From: Calendula officinalis
Taxonomy: Eukaryota > Streptophyta > Magnoliopsida > Asterales > Asteraceae
Assembly: GCA_963853835.1 (NCBI GenBank)
Contig: OY970835.1
Span: 30,764,047 to 30,828,046, forward strand
Direction: 5' to 3'
DNA length: 64,000 nt
Made by a program: the position numbers and the translations under genes. The notes under the pieces were generated by a model, which was not told where the DNA came from, did not search any database, and saw only the letters and a program-made list of their open reading frames with translations. Positions within the stretch are counted from its first letter, which is position 1. Every line of letters starts with the position of its first letter. Positions 43,302 through 54,437 of the stretch are shown here, piece after piece.

Positions 43302-44465
43302 TTATGATAAGTCACTATCAAATCTAATTCCTATCGTCCTCGCATGAACATCATGCTTGGCACGACTTAGTGCTTTTGTGAAAGGATCAGCCGGGTTATT
43401 TTCCGACGATACTCTTGTCACTATCACGTCCCCATCTTCAACTCGCTTTCTCACGTAGTGAAACTTTCTGAGTATATGCCTGGTTCGACTATGATCTTTG
43501 GATTCTTTAGTCAATGAGACTGCACCTTCATTGTCGCAGAAGATTTTCATTGGTTCCTTGATGCTTGTTACGACACCAAGATCCCCAATGAAATTCTTCA
43601 ACCATGTGGCTTCTTTTGATGCCTCACAGGCAGCAATATACTCAGATTCGCAAGTTGAATCAGCTACTGTCTCCTGCTTGGAACTGTTCCAAGTGACAGC
43701 TTCTCCGTTCAATAAGAACACCCACCCACTTTGTGAGCACGAGTCATCTCTATCCGTTTGGAAACTCGCGTCACAATAACCTTCCACAACAAGTTCGTCT
43801 TTCCCACCATACACTAAGAACATATCCTTTGTTCTCCTTAGGTACTTGAGAATCGTTTTCACCGCAGTCCAATGATCGTTGCCAGGGTTGCCCTGGAACC
43901 GGCTCACCATGCTTAGCGCATATGAGACATCCGGGCGAGTACATACCATGGCATACACAATCGATCCAATCGCCGAGGCGTAAGGGACTCGACTCATTTT
44001 CTCCAGTTCTTGCTCAGTACTGGGACATTGACTTTTAGACAATGTTATGCCATGATTCATGGGTAGATACACTTTCTTGGAATCAACCATACTAAAACGT
44101 TTTAGTACTTTATCCAAGTATGTACTCTGGCTCAATCCTATTAGACGTCTTTCTCTATCTCTGTATATCTTTATACCGAGTATGTACGCTGCGTCTCCTA
44201 GGTCCTTCATAGCGAAACATTTTCCCAACCAAGACTTCACGTCTTGCAGTGTAGGAATATGATTTCATATAAGGAGTATGTCATCCACATACAGTACTAG
44301 GAAAACAACAACGCTCCCACTAGCTTTGATGTATACGCAGGACTCAACTTCACTTCTAGAGAAACCAAACTCCTTGACTTTCTCATGGAAGCAAAGATTC
44401 CAACTTCGAGAGGCTTGTTTCAATCCATAAATGGATTTCTCAAGCTTGCACACTCTATCAGGATA
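43302..44465 (-). pseudogene. Copia RT C-terminal part and RNase H
   Basis: The minus strand reads LEKSIYGLKQASRSW and LYVDDILLI (RT active site), then a TGA stop (44265-44267) where a Gly codon is usual before NHIPTL. The open part 43302-44240 has YILGIKIYRDR, RPDVSYALSMVSRF, the RNase H motifs EGYCDASF, then ESEYIAACEASKEATWL, and NPADPFTKAL, and it ends at a normal stop. The other half of RT lies at 53641-54437, across the gypsy insertion. Confidence 0.88.
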
Positions 44466-46639
44466 TGTAACATCCCAAAACCCGGCCTAATAGTTTATTG
44501 ACCTTAAGGTATCTTACTAAATGATTACCTGATTAAATGCCTAGTTAATTTAATTAGCCTGCTGTCCTTTGCGGTATTTTAACCAAGGGGTTAAAATACC
44601 CGACTTGTGAATTATTTGGAATGAAAACATGATTTTTATGTATTTGGATTCCTTGTTAAATATCGTTTCCAGAAATGCTTTCGTTTTTAAAATTGGAGTC
44701 CGTTTACTATTTTAAATAAATTAATTTCAAAAGGGACTTTTCAGACATATACTGATAATTAAAACAAAAGCCACAAAGGGGTCCCACCCCCTTGTGTTGG
44801 CCGGTCAAGTGAGAGGGAGGGAGAAACCCTCCTCTTTCTTCTTTGTCTTATTGTTCATACATTATCCATCTCTCTCTCTCTCTCTCACTATTCCATTGCC
44901 TCTCTCTCTCTAGAAACCATATACTTGTTCTTGAGCTTTTGGGGTTAAATCTTCATCTTTGGTCCGAAAATTTCACTAGTGATTGTGTAAAAGAAGTCTA
45001 GAAGTAAGCTACACTCTCTCCTCTACTTGTTTATGTTGTTCTTGAGCTTAAACTTGAGCTAGGGTTTAGGTAACTTGTTGATTTGTGGTTGAATCTTGAA
45101 ATGGATGTTATTTTATGTGTTTGTACAAGCTTTTACATCTTTTGTATGGTTGATTGTTGAAGGAAGACAAGATTTGGTGAAAATCACCTTCAACCTCCAT
45201 TAATGGTGGAAGTTGAAGGTGGGTTTTGATGAATCTTGGATTTCTTGAGTTTTGGATGGATAGAATTGTTTATTAGGTTGTGAAATCATGTTTGGTAAGC
45301 TATGGATGTTAATAACCTATTATTAATTAAATGGTGAAGTAATTTAACTAGTGTTTGGATGATTTTGTCAAAATGGTGATTTAGTGATTATACAAGTATG
45401 TTACTTGGAATTGTGATAGTTGTCAACTTGGTGGAATTGTTTATAATTGTGAATTGCTAGTTAAAAGGTTAATTGCTAGTAGATGGAAGTGTGGAAGCCT
45501 TAGGATCATGTTCGGGTTTTTGGCCCGTTTGGGTCAATTAGTTGTGAATTCTTGTTAAATGGTCAAAATGGTCAATTGTATTGATGAAGGATTTGTACTA
45601 GTTGTAAATGTCATAAAATGTGCATTTTATGAGTCTTATGTAGTTAGATGTTGAAATTGATGATTTTGACGATTCAGTGGATTATCACTAACTCGGTATG
45701 TTGTTGACAGAACCAGGAAGGATACTCAGTGATACTAGCTCACTGAGTTAAGGAATCGAAGGTTGAAAGGTGAGTGGATTCGACCTACAACTCGGGTTTC
45801 GGTTATTTCACTTGGTATTGTCTTGTTGGTGAAAAATGCAGAAAAATCGCCAGATGAAGAGAGTTCGCGACGCGAACTTAGTTCGCGATCGCGAAGTCGG
45901 TCCAGAGAAATTGGTTGGTCGTCGCGAAGTAGTTCACGACTGAGTTCCCGACGCGAACCCTATTTCGCGATCGCGAACTAGAGTTCGCGATTGGGAACTC
46001 AGTTTGACGTTTTTTCGCGGTGTCTTTCGTAGCTAGTTGACTTGTTATGTATGCCTAGTGTTAGGGAATACCATACATGACTAGGTGCACCATTCGGGAT
46101 GAGGTCAGTGTCGGAAGGAGAACGGCTGGGCATCGGGTATCGACTAATCGGGTATCCGACCTTACCAGTATTTGTTGCATGGTTAAGGGGAGGGAGTTGC
46201 CCGGGTGTTGGATACGAAACGCTATCGGTTACCGTGGTTTTGGCCGACCATGGTTTAAAGCCCGCAAAGCCGCCGATCCTCTCAAAAAGTGATTACCCAA
46301 CCGGAGATGTTTTATAACTTCCGTGTTTAAGTGACCAGTGTAGTTGCTAGTGTAGTTGATAGTGTTAGGAATTCATTCACTTAGCTTTTGTGCTAATCCC
46401 TCCCTTATTGACACATTTCAGGTTAGATGGCTTGAACGGGTCGGGCTTGGACGGGAAGTTTGACCATGCTTAAATTATATTTTGTAAAATGAGCCGTGTC
46501 TAGTAATACCGTCTTTTAAATAACTTTGGTTGTAATATTTTGTGGGACCACGTTTTGTAAACCTAAATAACTAGTTGCTTCCGTACTTAGTCTAATACTT
46601 AATTCCCTTTTAAAAAAAAAAATAAAATGCGGTGTTACA
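44466..46639 (+). repeat. 5' LTR of the gypsy chromovirus
   Basis: It runs from TGTAACATCCCAAAACCCGG to GCGGTGTTACA, 2,174 bp. It contains CT repeats (about 44871-44912) and a block at about 45866-45990 made of TTCGCGA and TTCGCGATCGCGAA palindromes. Confidence 0.93.
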
Positions 46640-46642
46640 ACT

Positions 46643-46654
46643 TGGTATCAGAGC
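46643..46654 (+). other. Primer-binding site of the gypsy chromovirus
   Basis: TGGTATCAGAGC, complementary to initiator tRNA-Met, lies three bases after the 5' LTR. Confidence 0.9.
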
Positions 46655-46832
46655 TTCGGTTTGGCGATGGATACATGGGGTTGGTGTTCCATTCCCAAAT
46701 CGTGGCTCGTGTGTTGGTCAAACCTTCCGGTCAAAGGGGATTAGAGCAAGTGTGAATTGAGTTTAGTAGTTAGTATATGTGTACTAACGAGTTAAACTAA
46801 GCCTTGGTGAGATGTTGTGTTTTGTAGCAGGA

Positions 46833-48872
46833 ATGGCTACAGATGGAAACACTTTGGATAATATCCCACCGAACACGAACCTTGGGAACGATGGAGCAAC
46901 GGGCTCGGGGGGTGATGAAATACCGAATGAAGAATATATCTTATTGTTGGAAACACGGAATATGGAACTTGAGGATACCATTAGGGCTCTTCGCCAAAGT
47001 CAACCGACTGAGCCACGACCCGAGGCTCGGTCTACCTTGCCACCTCCAACACAAGCAAACCCACCCCCACACTTCACTCAAACCACTCAAAATCCCGTCT
47101 TTCCCCAAAATGACTCCTCATCTCCCAATACAAGCATACTACAACCGCCACTCGCCCACACCGTACCAATTGCCAATGCCCAACACCAACAATTCTTCTA
47201 CCAACCTTTCCCGATTGAGAAGAAACCGTGCACTTACAAGAATTTTCTCGATTGTAAACCAACTGAGTACCGGGGAAGTACCGACCCGGCGGAAACTCTA
47301 ACTTGGCTTAGGGCCACCGAGAGGGCTCTTATTGCTTGTAATTGTGAGGACCACTTGAAGGTCCGGTATGCGTCCCGAATGTTGGGGGGACCGGCTATGG
47401 ATTGGTGGGATGGGTTGACCGCGAACTTTAGCAACGAAATGATGGATGCGGTCACGTGGAAACAATTTAGGGAGCAAGTGGAGGCTCGGTATTGTAGCCC
47501 GTTTGAGTTGGATAAGATCCGGAATGAGTTCATGATGTTGAAGATGACCGATCGAATGACGGTGGACGAGCTTATCCTCCAATTTAATGGTAAGCTCCGA
47601 TTTGTGACACAATGGGTGCCCGATGAGTCCACCCAAATCAAACACTTTGTTGGGGCGTTATTGCCCGAGTATCGGAACGTAACAAGGCTTGCGGGAACTC
47701 TCTTGCAAGCATATGATCTTGCCAAATCGGCCGAAGGTGACATTTTGCCCCAAAAGGCCGCGAATCGAGAGAAGGCCCCGTTTCATAAGGGAAAGTATGA
47801 TCATGCAAACTCGAGCAACCACAAGAAAACCCAAGGCAATCATAGGTCTAACAATGATCGCCGAACACAAATCCTTCAAGGTTCCAACCAAAGGAACCCA
47901 TGGTGCATACCGTGTAAGTCCTCCCATGCCGGTCCGTGTACGGCACAAACTCGAAGGTGTATTAAATGTGGGCAACACGGGCATGAGTCCACGGAATGCA
48001 AGTTAGAGAAGAGTGTTTGTTGGACGTGTCAAAAAGAGGGTCACCGGGCCATGTTTTGCCCAACGAAGAAAGGTTCGGGTTCGGGTTCGGGCGGGGGAGC
48101 GGCTTCGTCGGGAGGTCAAAAGAGGAAGAGTCATCCGCCACCTTCGGGCCGGGCATTCAAAATGACGGTGGAGGATGCCACCACCACCGACGATGTCATC
48201 ACCGGTATGTTTCTAATAAACTCAATACCCGCTCGCGTGTTATTTGATTCGGGTGCAAATAGTTCGTTTTCCTCAAAGAGTTTTTGTGACAAATTGAAAT
48301 TGCCTATTTCCTTGATCGCGACACCTCTAGAGGTAGAGGTGGCCGATGGTGAAATGGTTCCGGTCACGACATCCGTGTCCGGGGCTAGTATTGATATTGA
48401 TGGCGTGAAATTTTCGATTCTTTTACTTGTTATGCCGATATCCGGCTTTGATGTGGTTTTAGGTATGGATTGGTTAAGTGCTAATAGGGCCAACATAAAT
48501 TGTCACCAAAAGTTAGTTACTTTTCTATTACCCGACGGGTCACACGTTGTGGCCCGGGGAGACCGTGCGACCCCGACCATACCCATGATATCCATGATGA
48601 AAGCCCGAAAGTCCTTGACCAAAGGATGTGAATCGTTTATAGCCTATGTGATTGACGTGAAAAAGGAAAAGAAGGTAATTGGTAATCTCCGGGTGGTTTC
48701 GGAATACCCGGAGGTGTTTCCCGAAGACTTGCCTGGGTTACCTCCCGTTCGGGAGGTAGAATTCAAAATTGATTTGGTGCCGCATGCCAATCCCGTGGCT
48801 AGAGCACCGTACCGTTTAGCACCGTCCGAGATTCGGGAAATGACGACACAAATCCAAGATTTTATTGGATAA
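46833..48872 (+). CDS. Gypsy gag-protease part of the polyprotein (truncated by frameshift)
   Basis: I start at the ATG at 46833 (MATDGNTLDN), after an in-frame upstream ATG at 46812. Residues about 140-290 form the retrotransposon gag domain (CKPTEYRGSTDPAETLTWL, then DWWDGLTANF). Two zinc knuckles follow: CIKCGQHGHESTEC (about 375) and CWTCQKEGHRAMFC (about 396). The aspartic protease has LFDSGANSSF (about 470) and VVLGMDWLSANRA. The frame then enters the RT N terminus (PVARAPYRLAPSE) and stops at 48872, because one extra base near 48860 takes it out of frame with the RT that continues from 48865. Gag forms the particle; the protease cuts the polyprotein. Confidence 0.9.
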   Translation: MATDGNTLDNIPPNTNLGNDGATGSGGDEIPNEEYILLLETRNMELEDTIRALRQSQPTEPRPEARSTLPPPTQANPPPHFTQTTQNPVFPQNDSSSPNTSILQPPLAHTVPIANAQHQQFFYQPFPIEKKPCTYKNFLDCKPTEYRGSTDPAETLTWLRATERALIACNCEDHLKVRYASRMLGGPAMDWWDGLTANFSNEMMDAVTWKQFREQVEARYCSPFELDKIRNEFMMLKMTDRMTVDELILQFNGKLRFVTQWVPDESTQIKHFVGALLPEYRNVTRLAGTLLQAYDLAKSAEGDILPQKAANREKAPFHKGKYDHANSSNHKKTQGNHRSNNDRRTQILQGSNQRNPWCIPCKSSHAGPCTAQTRRCIKCGQHGHESTECKLEKSVCWTCQKEGHRAMFCPTKKGSGSGSGGGAASSGGQKRKSHPPPSGRAFKMTVEDATTTDDVITGMFLINSIPARVLFDSGANSSFSSKSFCDKLKLPISLIATPLEVEVADGEMVPVTTSVSGASIDIDGVKFSILLLVMPISGFDVVLGMDWLSANRANINCHQKLVTFLLPDGSHVVARGDRATPTIPMISMMKARKSLTKGCESFIAYVIDVKKEKKVIGNLRVVSEYPEVFPEDLPGLPPVREVEFKIDLVPHANPVARAPYRLAPSEIREMTTQIQDFIG

Positions 48873-51540
48873 GGGTTTTATTCGGTCGAGTTCCTCACCT
48901 TGGGGAGCTCCGGTTTTATTCGTAAAGAAGAAAGATGGTGCACTTCGTATGTGCATCGATTATCGAGAATTAAATAAAAGAACGGTAAAGAATCGGTATC
49001 CTTTGCCGCGTATTGACGATTTATTTGATCAACTCCAAGGGTCTTCTTATTTCTCAAAGATTGATTTGAGATCGGGTTATCACCAAGTTCGGGTTCATGA
49101 AAACGATGTTCACAAAACGGCGTTCCGAACTCGCTATGGCCACTATGAGTTCTTGGTTATGCCGTTTGGATTGACGAACGCTCCCGCGATATTTATGGAT
49201 TTGATGAATCGAGTTTGTCGGCCTTATCTCGACAAATTTGTTATTGTGTTCATTGATGATATTTTAATTTATTCCAAGACCGAAGAAGAACACGAAAAAC
49301 ACTTAAGGCAAGTGTTAGAAACGTTGAAGCGGGAACAATTATTTGCGAAGTTCTCGAAGTGCGAATTTTGGCTTCGAGAAGTTCACTTTTTGGGTCACGT
49401 TATTTGTTCGGATGGGGTCAAGGTGGACCCGGCGAAGATCGAAGCGGTTATGAATTGGGTTGCTCCGAAGAACCCAACCGAGATAAAGAGTTCCTTGGGT
49501 TTGGCGGGTTATTACCGCCGGTTTATAAAGGATTTTTCAAAGATAGCGGGTCCTATGACGAGATTGACCCGTAAAGATGTACCGTTTCGGTGGGGTGAAA
49601 ATCACGAGAAGTCATTCCAAACTCTAAAACAATTATTGTGTCAAGCTCCGGTTCTCGCCTTACCCGAAGGCCCGGAGGATTTTATTGTTTATTGCGACGC
49701 TTCTCTTGCGGGTTTGGGTTGTGTGTTAATGCAACGAGATCGGGTCATTGCTTATGCTTCAAGACAATTGAAGAATCACGAGAAGAATTACCCGACTCAC
49801 GATTTAGAGTTGGCGGCGGTGGTTTTTGCACTAAAATTATGGAGACACTATTTGTACGGTACTAAATGCGTGATTTGCACGGATCATAAAAGTTTGCAGT
49901 ACGTGTTCACGCAAAAGGAGTTGAATATGCGTCAACGAAGATGGTTAGAGTTGATTAAGGATTACGATTGTGAAATCCGATATCATCCCGGGAAGGCAAA
50001 TGTGGTGGCCGATGCCTTAAGTAGAAAGGGAGATTCGGGACGGGTACAATTTATGCGGATGGAAATTGTGTCGGATTTGGTGTCCCGGTTGAAGATTTCA
50101 CAAATGGAAGCATTGAATGTCGAACATTTGAAGGCCGAGATTTTATTAAAGAGGAAAGATGATTTAGAAGAAGATTCTCGGGGTTTGAAGACATATCAAT
50201 CCCGGGTTTGGGTACCGTTACTCGGGGGTTTGCGGGAATTGATTTTGGCCGAGGCTCACAATTCTCGGTTATCGGTTCACCCGGGTAGCACGAAAATGTA
50301 CAATGATCTAAAAGCACTTTATTGGTGGCCGACAATGAAGACCGACGACATTGCCCGTTTTGTGGGCCAATGTCATATTTGTGCTCAAGTGAAGGCCGAG
50401 CACCAAAAGCCCTATGGAACTTTAACCCAATCACCGATTCCCGAGTGGAAGTGGGACCGGATTACTATGGATTTCGTGACCAAATTGCCGCGTACACAAA
50501 GGGGTCACGATATGATTTGGGTTATAGTTGACCGATTAACGAAGAGTGCTCATTTCTTGGCTACTAGTGAGACCGCCTCACTTAGTAGATTGGCGAAATT
50601 GTACATTGACGAAGTAGTTTCTCGACATGGAATTCCAATTTCTATCGTGTCCGATAGAGATCCCCGTTTTGCTTCGAACTTTTGGAATAGCTTGCAACGA
50701 GAATTGGGGACGCGGGTGAATTTGAGTACCGCGTATCATCCCCAAACCGATGGGCAATCGGAAAGAACGATACAAACGCTTGAAGATATGTTGCGGGCTT
50801 GTGTGTTAGAGTATGGTGGGTCGTGGGATTCCCACCTACCGTTGATCGAGTTTGCTTATAATAACTCGTATCACTCAAGTATTAAGATGCCACCGTATGA
50901 AATGTTGTATGGGCGTCGGTGCCGAACCCCGACGTGTTGGTTGGAAGCGGGTGAGAAACAATATGCGGGGCCCGATATTGTACAAATGACCGCGGATAAA
51001 GTTGCTATTGCTCGAGAAAAGTTGAAAGCCGCCCGTGACCGACAAAAGATGTATGCCGACCCGCGGCGTAGACCCGCTACGTTCTTGGAGAACGAGATGG
51101 TTTATTTGAAGGTTTCACCTTGGAAGGGCGTTATTCGTTTTGGTAAACGAGGAAAGTTGGCCCCGAGGTTTATTGGTCCGTTCCGAATTAGTAAGGTGGT
51201 GAATTCTCAATCGGTAACACTCGAGTTACCCCCGGAGTTGTCGGCAATACACAACACTTTCAACATTTGTTACTTGAGAAAGTGTAACATCGAAGATCCG
51301 AGCCAAATTCTCCCGGTGCAAGAGTTGCGGGTTGATACGAAAAAGAGATTGGTCGAAGAACCGGTGGAGTTAATAGACCGCAAAGTAACGAAATTGAGAA
51401 AGAAACAGATTCCTATGGTTCTAGTAAAATGGAAGCACAGTTTGGGTGCGGATATGACGTGGGAGACTGAGGCCGATATGCAGGAACGTTATCCCTCCTT
51501 GTTTGATCGAGATGGGATTCCGGGGACGGAATCTTCCTAA
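48865..51540 (+). CDS. Gypsy pol: RT, RNase H, integrase and chromodomain (after frameshift)
   Basis: The 891-codon frame is the continuation of the polyprotein; its first Met is not a natural start. RT motifs: WGAPVLFVKKKDG, MCIDYRELNK, MPFGLTNAP, and the active site FIDD (about residue 128). RNase H: YCDASLAGLG (about 275) and CTDHKSLQY. Integrase: the HHCC zinc motif (H...CHICAQVKAEHQKPYG), then the D,D,E core with MDFVTKLPR, SDRDPRF and PQTDGQSERTIQTLEDMLR. The C terminus (about 832-882) has IDRKVTKLRKK and LVKWKHS...TWETE, a chromodomain-type fold that targets integration to chromatin marks. All catalytic residues are present, so only the upstream frameshift inactivates this copy. Confidence 0.92.
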   Translation: MDKGFIRSSSSPWGAPVLFVKKKDGALRMCIDYRELNKRTVKNRYPLPRIDDLFDQLQGSSYFSKIDLRSGYHQVRVHENDVHKTAFRTRYGHYEFLVMPFGLTNAPAIFMDLMNRVCRPYLDKFVIVFIDDILIYSKTEEEHEKHLRQVLETLKREQLFAKFSKCEFWLREVHFLGHVICSDGVKVDPAKIEAVMNWVAPKNPTEIKSSLGLAGYYRRFIKDFSKIAGPMTRLTRKDVPFRWGENHEKSFQTLKQLLCQAPVLALPEGPEDFIVYCDASLAGLGCVLMQRDRVIAYASRQLKNHEKNYPTHDLELAAVVFALKLWRHYLYGTKCVICTDHKSLQYVFTQKELNMRQRRWLELIKDYDCEIRYHPGKANVVADALSRKGDSGRVQFMRMEIVSDLVSRLKISQMEALNVEHLKAEILLKRKDDLEEDSRGLKTYQSRVWVPLLGGLRELILAEAHNSRLSVHPGSTKMYNDLKALYWWPTMKTDDIARFVGQCHICAQVKAEHQKPYGTLTQSPIPEWKWDRITMDFVTKLPRTQRGHDMIWVIVDRLTKSAHFLATSETASLSRLAKLYIDEVVSRHGIPISIVSDRDPRFASNFWNSLQRELGTRVNLSTAYHPQTDGQSERTIQTLEDMLRACVLEYGGSWDSHLPLIEFAYNNSYHSSIKMPPYEMLYGRRCRTPTCWLEAGEKQYAGPDIVQMTADKVAIAREKLKAARDRQKMYADPRRRPATFLENEMVYLKVSPWKGVIRFGKRGKLAPRFIGPFRISKVVNSQSVTLELPPELSAIHNTFNICYLRKCNIEDPSQILPVQELRVDTKKRLVEEPVELIDRKVTKLRKKQIPMVLVKWKHSLGADMTWETEADMQERYPSLFDRDGIPGTESS

Positions 51541-51552
51541 GTGGGGGAGAGT

Positions 51553-53640
51553 TGTAACATCCCAAAACCCGGCCTAATAGTTTATTGACCTTAAGGTATC
51601 TTACTAAATGATTACCTGATTAAATGCTTAGTTAATTTAATTAGCCTGCTGTCCTTTGCGGTATTTTAACCAAGGGGTTAAAATACCCGACTTGTGAATT
51701 ATTTGGAATGAAAACATGATTTTTATGTATTTGGATTCCTTGTTAAATATCGTTTCCAGAAATGCTTTCGTTTTTAAAATTGGAGTCCGTTTACTATTTT
51801 AAATAAATTAATTTCGAAAGGGACTTTTCAGACATATACTGATAATTAAAACAAAAGCCACAAAGGGGTCCCACCCCCTTGTGTTGGCCGGTCAAGTGAG
51901 AGGGAGGGAGAAACCCTCCTCTTTCTTCTTTGTCTTATTGTTCAAACATTATCCATCTCTCTCTCTCTCTCACTATTCCATTGCCTCTCTCTCTCTAGAA
52001 ACCATATACTTGTTCTTGAGCTTTTGGGGTTAAATCTTCATCTTTGGTCCGAAAATTTCACTAGTGATTGTGTAAAAGAAGTCTAGAAGTAAGCTACACT
52101 CTCTCCTCTACTTGTTTATGTTGTTCTTGAGCTTAAACTTGAGCTAGGGTTTAGGTAACTTGTTGATTTGTGGTTGAATCTTGAAATGGATGTTATTTTA
52201 TGTGTTTGTACAAGCTTTTACATCTTTTGTATGGTTGATTGTTGAAGGAAGACAAGATTTGGTGAAAATCACCTTCAACCTCCATTAATGGTGGAAGTTG
52301 AAGGTGGGTTTTGATGAATCTTGGATTTCTTGAGTTTTGGATGGATAGAATTGTTTATTAGGTTGTGAAATCATGTTTGGTAAGCTATGGATGTTAATAA
52401 CCTAGTATTAATTAAATGGTGAAGTAATTTAACTAGTGTTTGGATGATTTTGTCAAAATGGTGATTTAGTGATTATACAAGTATGTTACTTGGAATTGTG
52501 ATAGTTGTCAACTTGGTGGAATTGTTCATAATTGTGAATTGCTAGTTAAAAGGTTAATTGCTAGTAGATGGAAGTGTGGAAGCCTTAGGATCATGTTCGG
52601 GTTTTTGGCCCGTTTGGGTCAATTAGTTGTGAATTCTTGTTAAATGGTCAAAATGGTCAATTGTATTGATGAAGGATTTGTACTAGTTGTAAATGTCATA
52701 AAATGTGCATTTTATGAGTCTTATGTAGTTAGATGTTGAAATTGATGATTTTGACGATTCAGTGGATTATCACTAACTCGGTATGTTGTTGACAGAACCA
52801 GGAAGGATACTCAGTGATACTAGCTCACTGAGTTAAGGAATCGAAGGTTGAAAGGTGAGTGGATTCGACCTACAACTCGGGTTTCGGTTATTTCACTTGG
52901 TATTGTCTTGTTGGTGAAAAATGCAGAAAAATCGCCAGATGAAGAGAGTTCGCGAAGTAGTTCACGACTGAGTTCCCGACGCGAACCCTAGTTCGCGATC
53001 GCGAACTCAGTTTGACGTTTTTTCGCGGTGTCTTTCGTAGCTAGTTGACTTGTTATGTATGCCTAGTGTTAGGGAATACCATACATGACTAGGTGCACAA
53101 TTCGGGATGAGGTCAGTGTCGGAAGGAGAACGGCTGGGCATCGGGTATCGACTAATCGGGTATCCGACCTACCTGTATTTGTTGCATGGTTAAGGGGAGG
53201 GAGTTGCCCGGGTGTTGGATATGAAACGCTGTCGGTTACCGTGGTTTTGGCCGACCATGGTTTAAGGCCCGCAAAGCCGCCGATCCTCTCAAAAAGTGAT
53301 TACCCAACCGGAGATGTTTTATAACTTCCGTGTTTAAGTGACCAGTGTAGTTGCTAGTGTAGTTGATAGTGTTAGGAATTCATTCACTTAGCTTTTGTGC
53401 TAATCCCTCCCTTATTGACACATTTCAGGTTGGATGGCTTGAACGGGTCGGGCTTGGACGGGAAGTTTGACCATGCTTAAATTATATTTTGTAAAATGAG
53501 CCGTGTCTAGTAATACCGTCTTTTAAATAACTTTGGTTGTAATATTTTGTGGGACCACGTTTTGTAAACCTAACTAACTAGTTGCTTCCGTACTTAGTCT
53601 AATACTTAATTGCCTTTTAAAAAAAAAATGCGGTGTTACA
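51553..53640 (+). repeat. 3' LTR of the gypsy chromovirus
   Basis: 2,088 bp. It is nearly identical to the 5' LTR but lacks a stretch of the TTCGCGA block (compare 45866-45990 with 52946-53005). Confidence 0.93.
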
Positions 53641-54437
53641 GGATATTTCTTATTGATAAAACCTTCTGGCTGTGCCATATAGACATCCTCAGTAAGTCTT
53701 CCGTTAAGGAAGGCGGTTTTAACATCCATCTGCCAAATTTCATAGTCATGAAACGCAGCTATGGCAAGCAATATTCTGATAGACTTTATCTTGGCTACTG
53801 GTGAAAAGGTTTCATCATAATCAATCTCATGAGTTTGAGTATAACCTTTTACAACCAACCTAGCCTTATAGGTGTGCACATTCCCATCTATGTCTATCTT
53901 CTTCTTGAAGATCCACTTGCATCCAACGGTTTTGACACCGGGAGAAGTCTCAATCAAGTTCCATACTTGATTGTCATACATGGACTGAATCTCACTCTCC
54001 ATAGCCACTTTCCACTTTTCGGCCTCAGGGCCTTCCATAGCTTCCTTATAACTCGATGGCTCATCGTCATCAACTGGTAAACTATTGCCAGTAGATGCAT
54101 CGCCTTCAGCAATATGGAAATCATAATAATCACCAAAATGCTCAGGAGGGCGAACAGTTCTTGAGGATCTACGTGGAACGGTAGGAGTTACATCATTTTG
54201 TTCAACAGGAGTCTCATCCTCTGGTTGAGTGCTAGTGTCAACTATAGGTTCCACTACATCTTCATTGCTTGATTCTTGACACTCTTCAAGATCAATTTTG
54301 CTCCCACTGTCTTCTTTGGATAATAGCTCTCTCTCGAGGAAAAATCCTCTTCGAGATACGAACACTTTGTTCTCTTTCGGATTATAAAACCGATATCCAA
54401 AAGACTGTCGTGGGTAGCCAATGAAGTAGCACTTCTC
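53641..54437 (-). pseudogene. Copia RT N-terminal part
   Basis: The minus strand reads RRSSRTVRPPEHF (linker), then WNLIETSPGVKTVGCKWIFK, ARLVVKGYTQTHEIDYDETF and WQMDVKTAFLNG, the classical start of copia RT. It runs to the gypsy insertion point at 53645 and is separated from integrase by an in-frame TAA at 54438-54440. Confidence 0.9.

Larger units (their letters stand above)
44466..53640 (+). mobile_element. Ty3/gypsy chromovirus (Tekay/Del-like), nested in the copia element
   Basis: LTRs at 44466-46639 (2,174 bp) and 51553-53640 (2,088 bp) are flanked by a perfect 5-bp duplication GGATA (44461-44465 and 53641-53645) within copia RT. The primer-binding site TGGTATCAGAGC lies at 46643-46654, and the polypurine tract AAGTGGGGGAGAG at 51539-51551. 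Order is gag, protease, RT, RNase H, integrase, chromodomain, which defines a chromovirus. One frameshift near 48860 breaks the polyprotein in the N-terminal part of RT. The LTR length difference is mainly due to deletions between short CGCGA repeats in the 3' LTR. LTR similarity is otherwise very high, so insertion is recent. Confidence 0.95.

Noticed and set aside
48860..48872. Programmed ribosomal frameshift between gag-protease and RT
   Set aside because: The break lies inside the RT N terminus and not at a domain boundary, there is no slippery heptamer, and related chromoviruses have a single frame; a mutation is the simpler reading.
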